From positions 248,001-312,000 of the forward strand of contig NZ_ACVP01000023.1 of assembly GCF_000175635.1 (NCBI RefSeq): a DNA stretch of 64,000 nt, in the 5' to 3' direction. Both the position numbers and the translations under genes were made by a program. Under the pieces are notes generated by a model. That model was not told the origin of the DNA, made no database searches, and was given only the letters and a program-made list of their open reading frames with translations. Every line of letters begins with the position of its first letter. Within the stretch, counting starts at the first letter, position 1. This stretch comes from Corynebacterium tuberculostearicum SK141 (GTDB taxonomy: Bacteria > Actinomycetota > Actinomycetes > Mycobacteriales > Mycobacteriaceae). Below, piece after piece: positions 43,427 to 52,307 of this stretch.

Positions 43427-43942
43427 TTACTCTGCGGACTCCTCAGAAGCTTCCTCAGCCTTCTCCTCGGCCTCAGCGTCAGCTTCGCCGGCGGCGGCAG
43501 CGGCAGCCTCTGCAGCAGCAGCTTCCTCAGCAGCCTTCTTCTCGGCCTCTTCCTTGGCCTTCTTCTTCTTTTCGGTGATGGCCTCGATGGTCGGGCCGTT
43601 GTTAGCCTCAGCCAGTGCCTCGTTGAAGATCTCCAGCTTGGACTTCTTCTCCTCAGCAACCTTCAGGGTGCCCTCTGCGCCCGGCAGACCCTTGTGCTTC
43701 TGCCAGTCACCGGTGATCTTCAGCAGAGCGAGAACCGGCTCGGTTGGCTGTGCGCCAACGGACAGCCAGTGCTGTGCACGCTCGGAATCGATCTGGATGA
43801 GGGAAGGCTCTTCCTTCGGGTGGTAGATACCGATGTTCTCGATGACCTTGCCGTTACGACGGGTGCGGGCATCTGCAATGACAACGCGGTACTCAGCAGC
43901 GCGGACCTTGCCCAGGCGCTGCAGCTTGATCTTGACAGCCAT
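43427..43942 (-). CDS. rpsP: 30S ribosomal protein S16 with long acidic C-terminal tail
   Basis: About 171 aa, roughly twice the length of E. coli S16. The conserved core is residues 1-80 ([20 protein letters not shown], then [13 protein letters not shown] and [17 protein letters not shown]). The remainder is a Lys/Ala/Glu tail beginning [16 protein letters not shown] and ending in a run of Ala and Glu (EEASEESAE). Such tails occur in corynebacterial S16 proteins. The ATG at 43942 follows AAAGGAG; the frame is open to 43963. It has its own terminator. Confidence 0.95.
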   Translation of the reverse strand: MAVKIKLQRLGKVRAAEYRVVIADARTRRNGKVIENIGIYHPKEEPSLIQIDSERAQHWLSVGAQPTEPVLALLKITGDWQKHKGLPGAEGTLKVAEEKKSKLEIFNEALAEANNGPTIEAITEKKKKAKEEAEKKAAEEAAAAEAAAAAAGEADAEAEEKAEEASEESAE

Positions 43943-44294
43943 GTTGGCTCCTTTACTAGTCACTGGGCAGTACAGACGCGCACGAGATTGTGCGCCGGTT
44001 CAACCCTTGGATTTTATCTGCGCGTGACATACCGGCCGACCGTAGACGGAAACGGTGCTACGCAGAATATTACGTTCTTCAGTTTATCTAGCTCAGAAAT
44101 ACGAGCAGACAACCTGGAATATTTTAGCGCGAGCAGCTGCATTTTCAAAAATTACTACGCCACGCACGCAGGTTCGTTATGCCTGCGATACTGAAGCAGA
44201 GTACCCTTAAGGGCCGAATATAGACATTTCGTTTCATATGTATGGCGTGCCTTCCGCCCCACCATCCGGGCATAGGCGCACGAAAAGACAGTTT
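43943..44294 (+). promoter_or_regulatory. Divergent region rpsP / acyltransferase
   Basis: 352 nt without a gene. It is AT-richer than its surroundings from 44050 to 44240. An inverted repeat CGCAGG / CCTGCG lies near 44168-44189, and AATATAGACAT near 44217-44227 is the best -10-like sequence for the acyltransferase. GAAAAGACAG at 44281-44290 is a weak ribosome binding site for the ATG at 44295. No operator was recognised. Confidence 0.3.
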
Positions 44295-46562
44295 ATGACT
44301 AAAGAATCACCGCGAAATTTCCGGTACCGCTATGACCTTGATGGTCTGCGCGGTATTGCCATCGGCCTAGTAGTTATCTACCACGTATTCGTCGGACGCG
44401 TATCCGGCGGCGTCGACGTATTCCTGCTGCTATCCGGCTACTTCTTCTTGGGCTCCCAGCTGCGCTACGCAAACAAGCCCAACGCCTCCCTGAACCCATG
44501 GTGGCCTATCTGGCGAACCTTGCGGCGCCTGGTACCAAGCTTGGTTTTGGTCATCGGCGTGACCTACATTCTGGTGCGCGTTTTCACCCCGCAGCTCATG
44601 CGCACCGAGCTCACCCAGCAGATTACAGCCACCATGCTGTACTACCAGAACTGGGAGCTAGCGGAACAAAACGCCGACTACACGGCGGCCGCGGCTGATA
44701 CCTCACCGCTGCAGCACATGTGGTCCATGGCCGTGCAGGGTCAGTTCTACATCATGGGCATTGCCTTCGCGCTCATCTTGGCTGCCATCATGAAGTTCCG
44801 GCCGAAGCAGCAGCCTTTGGGCAAGCGCAGCTTCCCCACGGTCAACCAGATTGCTGGCCCGATCCTCATCGTGGTCACCATCGTCTCCTTCGCCTACGCT
44901 TCGCGCCACGGCCTCTATGGAACTCCGGAGAACTACTACTCCACCTGGTCGCGCGCTTGGGAGTTGACCTTGGGCGCGGTCTTGGCCATTTATGGTTCCT
45001 CCTGGAAGATTCCAGCCCGCCTCTATGACCTCTTTACTGGTCTGGGCCTTCTGATGCTCATCTTTACTGGTGCCATCATCGCGGACACCACTGCGTATCC
45101 TGGCCCGCTTTCCCTCTTGCCACTAGGCGGCGCCGTGCTCATTATATTGGGCGGCGGTGGCAAAATTTCCAAGGCCATGGCCTCCAAGCAGGCGCGCTGG
45201 CTGGGCGATGTAGCCTACCCGCTCTACCTGTGGCACTGGCCATTGCTCATTTTGTCCACCTCCTACCTGGGTCAAGAAACCCCGTCGTGGTGGTTGGGCG
45301 TCATCATTATCGTCATTTCGCTAGTGTTGGCGGACCTCACGCACCGCTTTGTGGAAAAGCCCCTGCGCCAGCATCGCAAGCGCCCCACGGCCGAGGATCT
45401 GCCGGTACGTAAGGGCCTTTCGACCTTGCAGAAACCCGCCGGTGCCGCCCGCGGTGTGGGCGGCGTCGTAGTCGCTGCGGCTGTTGTCGGCCTCTTGGCT
45501 ATCCAGCCACTGTGGATGCGCACCCTTGATGATGCTGATGCGGAGCTTTTGGATCCTGCCCTCTACCCCGGCGCAACGACGTTCATCAACGACATCACCC
45601 CGCCGGATAACGTGGAGGTCAAGCCTGATCCGATTCTGGCCGGCGGAATCCAGCCACCAGTAGCGACAAATTGGTGCTTCGTGCCAGATAGCCAGCCTGC
45701 TGACTTCTTCTTCGAAACCCGCAAGGATGGAAAGACCCCCTGCATTTTCGGTGACCTCAACGCAGAGAAGGAAGTCTATTTGGTGGGCGGTTCCCACGCG
45801 GAGCAGTATTCTGCCCCGCTGGACCGCTTAGGCAAGGAAATGGGCTTTAAGCTGGTACCGCTGCTGCGCCAGGGATGCCCGATTGAATTGGGTGACGATG
45901 TCACCGTGACCCCAGAGTGTGCCGAGTGGGGCAAGCTGGTCATGGATCGCATCGAAGAGGCGAACCCGGCCTTGGTCATCTCGAATACCACTCGCCCGCA
46001 AAATGAATTTGGCACCGGCCCCGATGCCGTGCCCGCCGGCTACCAGGCATTCTGGGAGGAATTGGCCGAACGCGATATTCCCTTCTTGGGCTTCCGCGAT
46101 AACCCGTGGGGATTCGATGAAGAAGGCCGCCCTCGCGAGTTTGATGAGTGCTACGTCGCTACTGAAGATGCCTACGGCTGCGGCATGCGCGTTGAGCAGG
46201 TCTACCAGCCTTATGATCCCGGTGCAGTCGTGCTGTCGAAGTACCAGAATATGCTCTCGATCGATACCGCTCCGTGGTTCTGCGATGCCAATGGTGACTG
46301 CCCCGTCATCATCGGCAATACGATGGTCTACCGCGACATGCACCACATCACCAATGCTTTTGCGGAATCGGCAATGCCAATGATCCGCGAGGCCCTAAAG
46401 CCCTTCCTCAACGGGGAAAAAGTCCAGCAGGAAGCCCCTGATATTCCACCGGAGCAGGCTGCAGGAGCCGTGGAGCAAGCGCCCGCAGCACCTACCGACG
46501 CCGGAAAGCAACATGCCAACCCAGTCCCTTACCCCAACGCCGCACGAGACGATGCGGTCTAG
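44295..46562 (+). CDS. Acyltransferase-3 / SGNH fusion membrane protein
   Basis: About 755 aa. Residues 1-380 form an acyltransferase-3 domain of about ten membrane helices: YDLDGLRGIAIGLVVIYHV carries the Arg and His of the active site, then SGGVDVFLLLSGYF and, near 310, WLGDVAYPLYLWHWPLL. One more helix (about 395-410) leads to an extracytoplasmic SGNH-like domain with EVYLVGGSHAEQYSAPL (GDS-like Ser) and a possible catalytic Asp-His pair in DMHHITNAF near 680. The family moves acyl groups (often acetyl) onto envelope glycans or lipids; corynebacterial members act on mycolates or arabinan. The ATG at 44295 was chosen over 44238. Confidence 0.88.
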   Translation: MTKESPRNFRYRYDLDGLRGIAIGLVVIYHVFVGRVSGGVDVFLLLSGYFFLGSQLRYANKPNASLNPWWPIWRTLRRLVPSLVLVIGVTYILVRVFTPQLMRTELTQQITATMLYYQNWELAEQNADYTAAAADTSPLQHMWSMAVQGQFYIMGIAFALILAAIMKFRPKQQPLGKRSFPTVNQIAGPILIVVTIVSFAYASRHGLYGTPENYYSTWSRAWELTLGAVLAIYGSSWKIPARLYDLFTGLGLLMLIFTGAIIADTTAYPGPLSLLPLGGAVLIILGGGGKISKAMASKQARWLGDVAYPLYLWHWPLLILSTSYLGQETPSWWLGVIIIVISLVLADLTHRFVEKPLRQHRKRPTAEDLPVRKGLSTLQKPAGAARGVGGVVVAAAVVGLLAIQPLWMRTLDDADAELLDPALYPGATTFINDITPPDNVEVKPDPILAGGIQPPVATNWCFVPDSQPADFFFETRKDGKTPCIFGDLNAEKEVYLVGGSHAEQYSAPLDRLGKEMGFKLVPLLRQGCPIELGDDVTVTPECAEWGKLVMDRIEEANPALVISNTTRPQNEFGTGPDAVPAGYQAFWEELAERDIPFLGFRDNPWGFDEEGRPREFDECYVATEDAYGCGMRVEQVYQPYDPGAVVLSKYQNMLSIDTAPWFCDANGDCPVIIGNTMVYRDMHHITNAFAESAMPMIREALKPFLNGEKVQQEAPDIPPEQAAGAVEQAPAAPTDAGKQHANPVPYPNAARDDAV

Positions 46563-46653
46563 GCCATAGCTCGGTCGCGCACAAGCTCCGAGAGCGAAGG
46601 CGCCTCATGCGAAGGTGCGCTGGGGCTTAGGGCGGCGTCGGCAAGCCGCACAA

Positions 46654-46687
46654 AAAGGAGGCTCCCGCAGCAACGCGGAAGCCTCCT
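46654..46687. terminator. Bidirectional terminator between acyltransferase and ffh
   Basis: Arms AAGGAGGCTCCCGC / GCGGAAGCCTCCTT, one mismatch, flanked by AAAAAGG on the left and TTCTTTA on the right, so it can terminate both convergent genes. Confidence 0.87.
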
Positions 46688-46713
46688 TCTTTATGCTTTA
46701 AGGCTGGGGAACG

Positions 46714-48363
46714 CTACTTTTTACCCTTGCCAAAGTCCAGGTTGTCAAGATCGATATTTTCCATTCCCTTCGGCATCTTTGGCATGCCGGGCATACCTGG
46801 CATGCCACCGCCGCCGCCCATTTGCTGCTGGAGCTTTTGCAGCTCCTCCATGGACGGCATACCGCCGCCACCGGGCATTCCTGGCATTCCGCCCATGCCC
46901 GGCATACCGCCCGGCATCTTCGGGCCGCGGTTGCCGCCGCCTTTGCCCTTCTTTCGCTTGCCATTCTTGCCCTTGCGGCCCTTGGGCTTCTTCTTGGTAG
47001 CGGAGCGACCACCCATGCCGCCCATGCCGAATTGGCCGGCCATCTTGGACATCATCTTCTTAGCCTGGTTGAAGCGCTCAATGAGCTGGTTGACCTCGGA
47101 AACGCTAACACCAGAACCATTAGCAATGCGCTTGCGGCGCGAAGCATTGAGAATCTTCGGATCCTCGCGTTCCTGGGGCGTCATACCGCGAATAATCGCC
47201 TGGATGCGGTCCAGCTGCTTTTCATCCACCATGGCGGCCATTTCATTCATCTGCTTGCCGCCGGGCATCATCTTCAGCAGATTGCCGATGGGACCCATCT
47301 TGCGGATCATCAGCATCTGCTCAAGGAAGTCATTTAGCGTCAGCTCGCCAGAGCCCAGCTTAGAGGCTGTTTCTTCGGCTTTCTGGTGGTCCAGGGTTGC
47401 TTCAGCCTGTTCGATAAGGGAGAGCAAATCACCCATACCCAGAATGCGGCTGGACATGCGCTCCGGGTGGAAGACATCGAAATCATCGAGCTTCTCACCG
47501 GTAGAGGCGTACATGATGGGCTTGCCGGTGACCTCACGGATAGACAAGGCCGCACCACCACGGGCGTCACCGTCCAGCTTGGTGAGAACGACGCCGGTAA
47601 AGTCCACGCCATCGCGGAAGGCCTCGGCCGTCTGCACGGCGTCCTGGCCGATCATGGAGTCGATGACAAAAAGGACTTCATCCGGGTTGACGGCATCGCG
47701 GATATTGCGCGCCTGCGTCATCAGGGTCTCATCGATGCCCAAGCGGCCAGCGGTATCGATGATGACCACATCGTGCTGCTTCTGCTTAGCCTCAGCAATG
47801 CCCCGCTTGGCGACGTCCACCGGGTCCCCGTGCGAGGTACCCATTTCATGCTCGTTGGAGTCTAGGGAGGTTCCCGGATCCGGTGCGAAGGTCGGCACCT
47901 CAGCGCGCTCGCCGACAATTTGCAGCTGCTGCACCGCGCCTGGACGCTGCAAGTCACAGGCCACCAGCATCGGGGTATGGCCCTGCTTAGCTAGGTGCTT
48001 GGCCAACTTACCGGCCAGGGTGGTTTTACCAGCACCCTGCAGGCCGGCGAGCATGATCACCGTCGGCGGGTTCTTAGCCAAGTTCAGGCGGCGGGTTTCG
48101 CCACCAAGGATCTCAATGAGCTCCTCATTGACGATCTTGACTACCTGCTGCGCCGGGTTGAGCGCCTCAGAGACTTCCGCGCCGCGGGCACGTTCCTTGA
48201 TGCGCTTGATAAAGCCACGGACGACGGTCAAAGACACGTCGGCTTCCAGCAGCGCGAGGCGGATCTCGCGAGCGGTGGCATTGATATCAGCCTCGGTCAG
48301 TTTGCCCTTACCGCGCAGGCCCGCCAGGGCTGACTGTAGGCGGTCTGATAGTGAGTCAAACAC
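46714..48363 (-). CDS. ffh: Signal recognition particle protein
   Basis: 549 aa GTPase that binds 4.5S RNA and signal sequences. The N domain is residues 1-90; G1 is LQGAGKTTLAGKLA near 108-121, G3 DTAGRLGID near 190, and G4 TKLDGDARGGAALS near 245. The M domain follows from about 310, with MGGLGDLLSLIEQAE (here MGDLLSLIEQ) and the RNA-binding SGVSVSEVNQLI. The C-terminal 100 residues are Gly/Met-rich with repeated GGMPGM units, an extended flexible tail beyond the usual M domain. The start codon is GTG at 48363 with AGGGAG upstream. Confidence 0.97.
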   Translation of the reverse strand: MFDSLSDRLQSALAGLRGKGKLTEADINATAREIRLALLEADVSLTVVRGFIKRIKERARGAEVSEALNPAQQVVKIVNEELIEILGGETRRLNLAKNPPTVIMLAGLQGAGKTTLAGKLAKHLAKQGHTPMLVACDLQRPGAVQQLQIVGERAEVPTFAPDPGTSLDSNEHEMGTSHGDPVDVAKRGIAEAKQKQHDVVIIDTAGRLGIDETLMTQARNIRDAVNPDEVLFVIDSMIGQDAVQTAEAFRDGVDFTGVVLTKLDGDARGGAALSIREVTGKPIMYASTGEKLDDFDVFHPERMSSRILGMGDLLSLIEQAEATLDHQKAEETASKLGSGELTLNDFLEQMLMIRKMGPIGNLLKMMPGGKQMNEMAAMVDEKQLDRIQAIIRGMTPQEREDPKILNASRRKRIANGSGVSVSEVNQLIERFNQAKKMMSKMAGQFGMGGMGGRSATKKKPKGRKGKNGKRKKGKGGGNRGPKMPGGMPGMGGMPGMPGGGGMPSMEELQKLQQQMGGGGGMPGMPGMPKMPKGMENIDLDNLDFGKGKK

Positions 48364-48414
48364 TACGGATGCGCTCCCTTAATTTAGATCGATCTAAAGT
48401 TCAACTATTCAATC

Positions 48415-50538
48415 TTAGTCCCTAGCCAGGGCCCTGGTCACATTCCCCACCACGGTAGCGCGAGAAACCTGCCCGGCGAGGTACACATTGACGATCATCG
48501 TCGCGCCCAAAATCTCATGGCGCAGCCATACAAAGTCCGGCAATGCCTCTACCAAGTGCCCTAAAGCGCCGATGCGCTCGACCGTTCGGATGACCAAAAT
48601 GCCGCCCACATCGAATGCCGCGGTGGTCACCTCTCCAGCAATGGCCGGCAGCTCCGTATAAGTTCGTGAGTTATAGGACTGGATAAACCTTATCTCCTGC
48701 GCTGCCTCCTTTAGGGTCTGTTGCACCGTGCGGATGAAAAACTCCGCCTTATAGGCGCCGTCCTCCTCGCGAACGATATTCGCCCGCACGATGGTCCACC
48801 CCAGCGCCGATAGCAAGGCGAAGATGCGCTTTAGCTCCCCTTGAGAGGTACCGCACCACGACACGCTGACTTCTTGGTCTTCCCAATCCACTGTGAGCGC
48901 AACGCCTTCGCTAGATAGCGGTACATGCACAGCAGGACGGTCGAGAACACGTGGTTTGAGCGCCTCAAGTGCCCGCGCGACGATCAGCTTCTGTGCTTGC
49001 TCCACTCGCGGTGTCCACACGCCAGGCCCGGTCGATTGGGCATCAGCCTCAGCCAACACCGCTAACAGGGATATAGTCAGCTGGTCATAATGCGCGGCAG
49101 CCAAGAGGGCATCGCGAGCGGCATCGGAAGCCGGGTCCATCGTCGCCGCTAACCGCGCCAAGGTGGTATGTTCTGCCACCAGGGTTTGGGCGCGCGACCT
49201 ATCGGCAACACTCAACCGCATACGGGCTGCCTGGCGGGTAATCATCTCCGCACCTACTTGCGCATGAGGGCGCCCGTAGCCCTTGCCTATGTCATGGTAA
49301 AGCGCCGCCAAAAGCAATAAGTCCGGACGAGCCACCGAGGTACGCATTTCCGCACAGCGGGTAACCGTTGCGATGAGATGATGGTCCACTGCATGGACGT
49401 GGCTGCGCTCGCGCGGCAATAAGCCGCGCACATGCCCCCATTCTGGGACTAAGCGTTCCCATAGGCCATAGCGGTCCAAGTCTTGTATGACGCGCGGCGT
49501 GCATCGCGGGGAGGACAAAATAGCGAAGAAATCATCCACCGCTGCCCGCGGCCAGCGTGGCGGCAGCTCGGGCAGATCTTGGAGCTGGTGCCACGTGGTC
49601 TCTGCGATGATATATCCCGTGCGTGCCGCGGCAGCCGCCACGCGGGTGAGCAGCCACGGGTCCTTTACATTTGGCTTGCGCGAAAGGAAAATACTGCCGG
49701 CCTCAGCCACGACGTCCACATCGAGCGGGCGGCGCCGACCCCGGCCGGACGCTGAAGCATTACGGCCTAGTACCCCACGGGCGGTTGCAAGGCCGCGCTC
49801 CACCGCCTTATTGACCGTGGCTGCCGCACTGACCAAAGCTGCCGTCAGTGCGTAGCGGCTTTCAAACCCCAGATCCGCCGCTACGTCCGCGGCGAACTCG
49901 GGATCCAGTATGTCCCGGTGGCGCCGGGCTGTGACGTGCAGGAGCGTGCGGGCGTCGAGAAGCAGCCGCTGCTCACCGTCCAGATCTGGAAAGTCGCACA
50001 GGTTTCCCAAGGCCATCGCGCGCAAGAGCTGAATATCGCGCAGTCCCCCGCGCCCATTCTTCAGGTCCGGGTTCGTCATCGCTGCCACCGCGCCCGAACG
50101 TTTCCACCGAGTAATCGCGGTATCCAAGAAGTCATCAAAGCCGCGCTGCAGCTGGCGCCGCCACGCCGCAAGCAATTGCGCCCGCGCCTCATCCACCAGG
50201 ACCTTGCGTCCTGCTACAAAGGCCAAATCCAACTGGGCAAAGCCGGCAGAGGCATCCTCGGCGGCAATCGCCCCGCACTCTTGTGGGGTGCGCAGGGCAT
50301 AATCCAGGCGGTACTTAGCATCCCACACGGGATACCACAGCTGCTCCACCAAAGCCGGATCTGGCTCGTGGCCTTCCGGATAGATGAGGATGACATCAAT
50401 ATCCGAGTACGGAGTCATCTCATTGCGGGCAAAGGAACCGGTGGCAGCGAGCGCGGTTCCAGGTGGAAGCTCGAGACTGCGCAATACACGAAGCGCCGAG
50501 GCATGGGCCTCGGCGCGAATCTGTGCGGCGGTATGCAT
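48415..50538 (-). CDS. glnD: [Protein-PII] nucleotidyltransferase GlnD
   Basis: 707 aa, the nitrogen sensor that modifies and de-modifies PII; in C. glutamicum it adenylylates GlnK. Domains: nucleotidyltransferase with GSFARNEMTPYSDIDVILI near residues 32-50 (the catalytic GS...DxD), a helical linker, an HD hydrolase domain with HAVDHHLI and ALYHDIGKGYG near 392-430, and two C-terminal ACT domains from about 545 and 645 that sense glutamine. It follows glnK by 6 nt, so the two are co-transcribed. Confidence 0.95.
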   Translation of the reverse strand: MHTAAQIRAEAHASALRVLRSLELPPGTALAATGSFARNEMTPYSDIDVILIYPEGHEPDPALVEQLWYPVWDAKYRLDYALRTPQECGAIAAEDASAGFAQLDLAFVAGRKVLVDEARAQLLAAWRRQLQRGFDDFLDTAITRWKRSGAVAAMTNPDLKNGRGGLRDIQLLRAMALGNLCDFPDLDGEQRLLLDARTLLHVTARRHRDILDPEFAADVAADLGFESRYALTAALVSAAATVNKAVERGLATARGVLGRNASASGRGRRRPLDVDVVAEAGSIFLSRKPNVKDPWLLTRVAAAAARTGYIIAETTWHQLQDLPELPPRWPRAAVDDFFAILSSPRCTPRVIQDLDRYGLWERLVPEWGHVRGLLPRERSHVHAVDHHLIATVTRCAEMRTSVARPDLLLLAALYHDIGKGYGRPHAQVGAEMITRQAARMRLSVADRSRAQTLVAEHTTLARLAATMDPASDAARDALLAAAHYDQLTISLLAVLAEADAQSTGPGVWTPRVEQAQKLIVARALEALKPRVLDRPAVHVPLSSEGVALTVDWEDQEVSVSWCGTSQGELKRIFALLSALGWTIVRANIVREEDGAYKAEFFIRTVQQTLKEAAQEIRFIQSYNSRTYTELPAIAGEVTTAAFDVGGILVIRTVERIGALGHLVEALPDFVWLRHEILGATMIVNVYLAGQVSRATVVGNVTRALARD

Positions 50539-50544
50539 GCGGGC

Positions 50545-50895
<351 letters not shown>

Positions 50896-50940
50896 CTAAC
50901 TCTTCGGGGCGGGTCTAGAGGCACCGAATAACGTGCATCC

Positions 50941-50970
50941 ATTCTAGCCCGAGCACAGCAATTGCTGTGC
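50941..50970 (-). promoter_or_regulatory. glnK promoter with perfect 18-bp palindrome
   Basis: Minus-strand TAGAAT at 50941-50946 is a consensus -10. The perfect palindrome GCACAGCAATTGCTGTGC at 50953-50970 covers the spacer and the expected -35 site, making it a candidate operator. It does not look like the AmtR box I remember from C. glutamicum. It could also fold as a hairpin. Confidence 0.5.
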
Positions 50971-51037
50971 AACTTTTTCCACATTGTGAATCCAGGCCGC
51001 TGGTGGGCTCAGAAGACCCCACTGTGCAACCAGAAAA

Positions 51038-51095
51038 GCGGCGAGCTGTTCTGTTCTCCCCGCAGCTACGCACAGGAGCAGAAAAGGCTCGCCGC
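51038..51095 (-). terminator. Terminator of the mrp operon
   Basis: Arms GCGGCGAGC / GCTCGCCGC (9 bp, perfect) with further pairing inside; on the minus strand GCTTTTCTGG follows. It separates mrpG from glnK. Confidence 0.8.
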
Positions 51096-51114
51096 CAGAA
51101 GGAGCTGAAGAAGA

Positions 51115-51483
51115 CTAGATATCGTCTTCCTCTGCTTGCACGGTCTGAACTTCCTTATTGGTGTGCTTGGCGTGCTTGACATCGGTGACGGTTACGCCAT
51201 AGATGGAACGGCCCAGATAAAAGGAACCTACCGAGCCGATGATCCATACACCGAAGCAGGCGATCAGTGCCTGGATGAGCAGCCACAGCGAAAAACCATC
51301 GCGACCAAAGTCCACGACTAGCTTGGCCACGATGATCAGCGGCACCGCAAGTCCCACGGTAGGGCCCAGCAGGTTGGCACGGGTCAAGGCATCGGGCGCT
51401 CGCCACAGAGACACCACCGTAGCGACCACCAAGAGGGTAGCGATAATAAGCAGGACCGAAGCGATAACTTCAGAGATGGCCAT
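51115..51483 (-). CDS. mrpG: Mrp antiporter subunit G
   Basis: 122 aa with three membrane helices (about 5-25, 42-60, 68-90). The family motif SLWRAPDALTRANLLGPTVGLAVPLI is at residues 25-50. It is the last gene of the Mrp operon and ends in an acidic tail VQAEEDDI. A 3-nt gap separates it from mrpF. Confidence 0.92.
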   Translation of the reverse strand: MAISEVIASVLLIIATLLVVATVVSLWRAPDALTRANLLGPTVGLAVPLIIVAKLVVDFGRDGFSLWLLIQALIACFGVWIIGSVGSFYLGRSIYGVTVTDVKHAKHTNKEVQTVQAEEDDI

Positions 51484-51486
51484 GGT

Positions 51487-51777
51487 TTATCGCCTACCCT
51501 TCGAAATAATGCGGGCCATCGATAGCGTCGGTAGCACACCGGCGGCAATGGCTCCGAGGAGTGCAATGTAATACGCCATCGGGGCATTATTCGTCATCGA
51601 CCACGCTAAATACATGCAGATCATGCCGTAGAAAACGATATCCGAGGTAATGGCGCGGGTGAGCTCATCGCGCGTGCGAAGCGCCAGCAGCACGCCGCAC
51701 CATGTGGCGATGCCCATGATGAATACGCATACAAATACGACCCAGCCGAACGGGGACAATGTGGCAAAGTCAATCAT
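51487..51777 (-). CDS. mrpF: Mrp antiporter subunit F
   Basis: 96 aa with three hydrophobic helices. The central RDELTRAITSDIVFYGMICMY carries the conserved TsD motif of MrpF proteins. Its start overlaps mrpE by 4 nt. Confidence 0.92.
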   Translation of the reverse strand: MIDFATLSPFGWVVFVCVFIMGIATWCGVLLALRTRDELTRAITSDIVFYGMICMYLAWSMTNNAPMAYYIALLGAIAAGVLPTLSMARIISKGRR

Positions 51778-52307
51778 CGCTCGGTCTCCTTTCTGCGTTG
51801 TACGTTGCGGGCGCGGCGCTTTGGCTTTTCGACGTCCGCTTCGCTTTCTGAAAGCGGAGTGTCCTCCGCCCGAGCCAAGTCTGGCGAGCGCATATAACGA
51901 CCGACGGACTCGAGCGGATACTCGTAGAAAGCCTCATCCAATTCTGTAGTCTCCCCTTGACCCGGGACGCCGTAATCGATGTCCTTAACCCGCGGGGCGA
52001 GGCGCTGTTCCATATCAGCAAGATCAGCGACGATTCCCGCCGGGTCAGATCCTTGGACTGCCTGTACTAGCACGATGCGGGGCAGCCCCTTGCGGGGCGG
52101 TTCGCGCAAACCGAGCGAGAGCGTGCCCGGGGTTGCGGTAATGGAAGACGTAAACCAGAAGATCTCCCAGGCGCTAGTCACGCGCAGTGGGTAACGAATG
52201 ATCACTGGGTTATATTCGTTATCCGGTTTGAAGGCCGCCAGTGCCAAGCTAATGCCGGCGACGAAAATCTCCTTGATGAGCCACAATGCATACACAATTG
52301 CGTTCAT
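51774..52307 (-). CDS. mrpE: Mrp antiporter subunit E
   Basis: 177 aa. Two N-terminal membrane helices, then the MrpE core NPVIIRYPLRVTSAWEIFWFTSSITATPGTLS at residues 34-65. The C-terminal half is cytoplasmic and charged, ending in a basic RRARNVQRRKETER tail longer than in Bacillus MrpE. It overlaps mrpF by 4 nt and abuts mrpD. Confidence 0.92.
   Translation of the reverse strand: MNAIVYALWLIKEIFVAGISLALAAFKPDNEYNPVIIRYPLRVTSAWEIFWFTSSITATPGTLSLGLREPPRKGLPRIVLVQAVQGSDPAGIVADLADMEQRLAPRVKDIDYGVPGQGETTELDEAFYEYPLESVGRYMRSPDLARAEDTPLSESEADVEKPKRRARNVQRRKETER

Noticed and set aside
46750..46930. Repeated GGMPGM-coding units in ffh considered as a DNA repeat array or CRISPR
   Set aside because: The repeats are in frame, irregular and encode the Met/Gly-rich C-terminal tail of Ffh. 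There are no constant repeats with unique spacers.
46727..48382. Plus-strand open frame of 551 codons antisense to ffh
   Set aside because: Shadow of the ffh coding frame; ffh shows every GTPase motif and the antisense translation is Ser/Pro/Arg-rich filler.
51038..51095. Long hairpin between mrpG and glnK considered as a riboswitch for glnK
   Set aside because: It lies upstream of the glnK -10 box and is followed on the minus strand by a T-tract, so it fits a terminator of the mrp operon.
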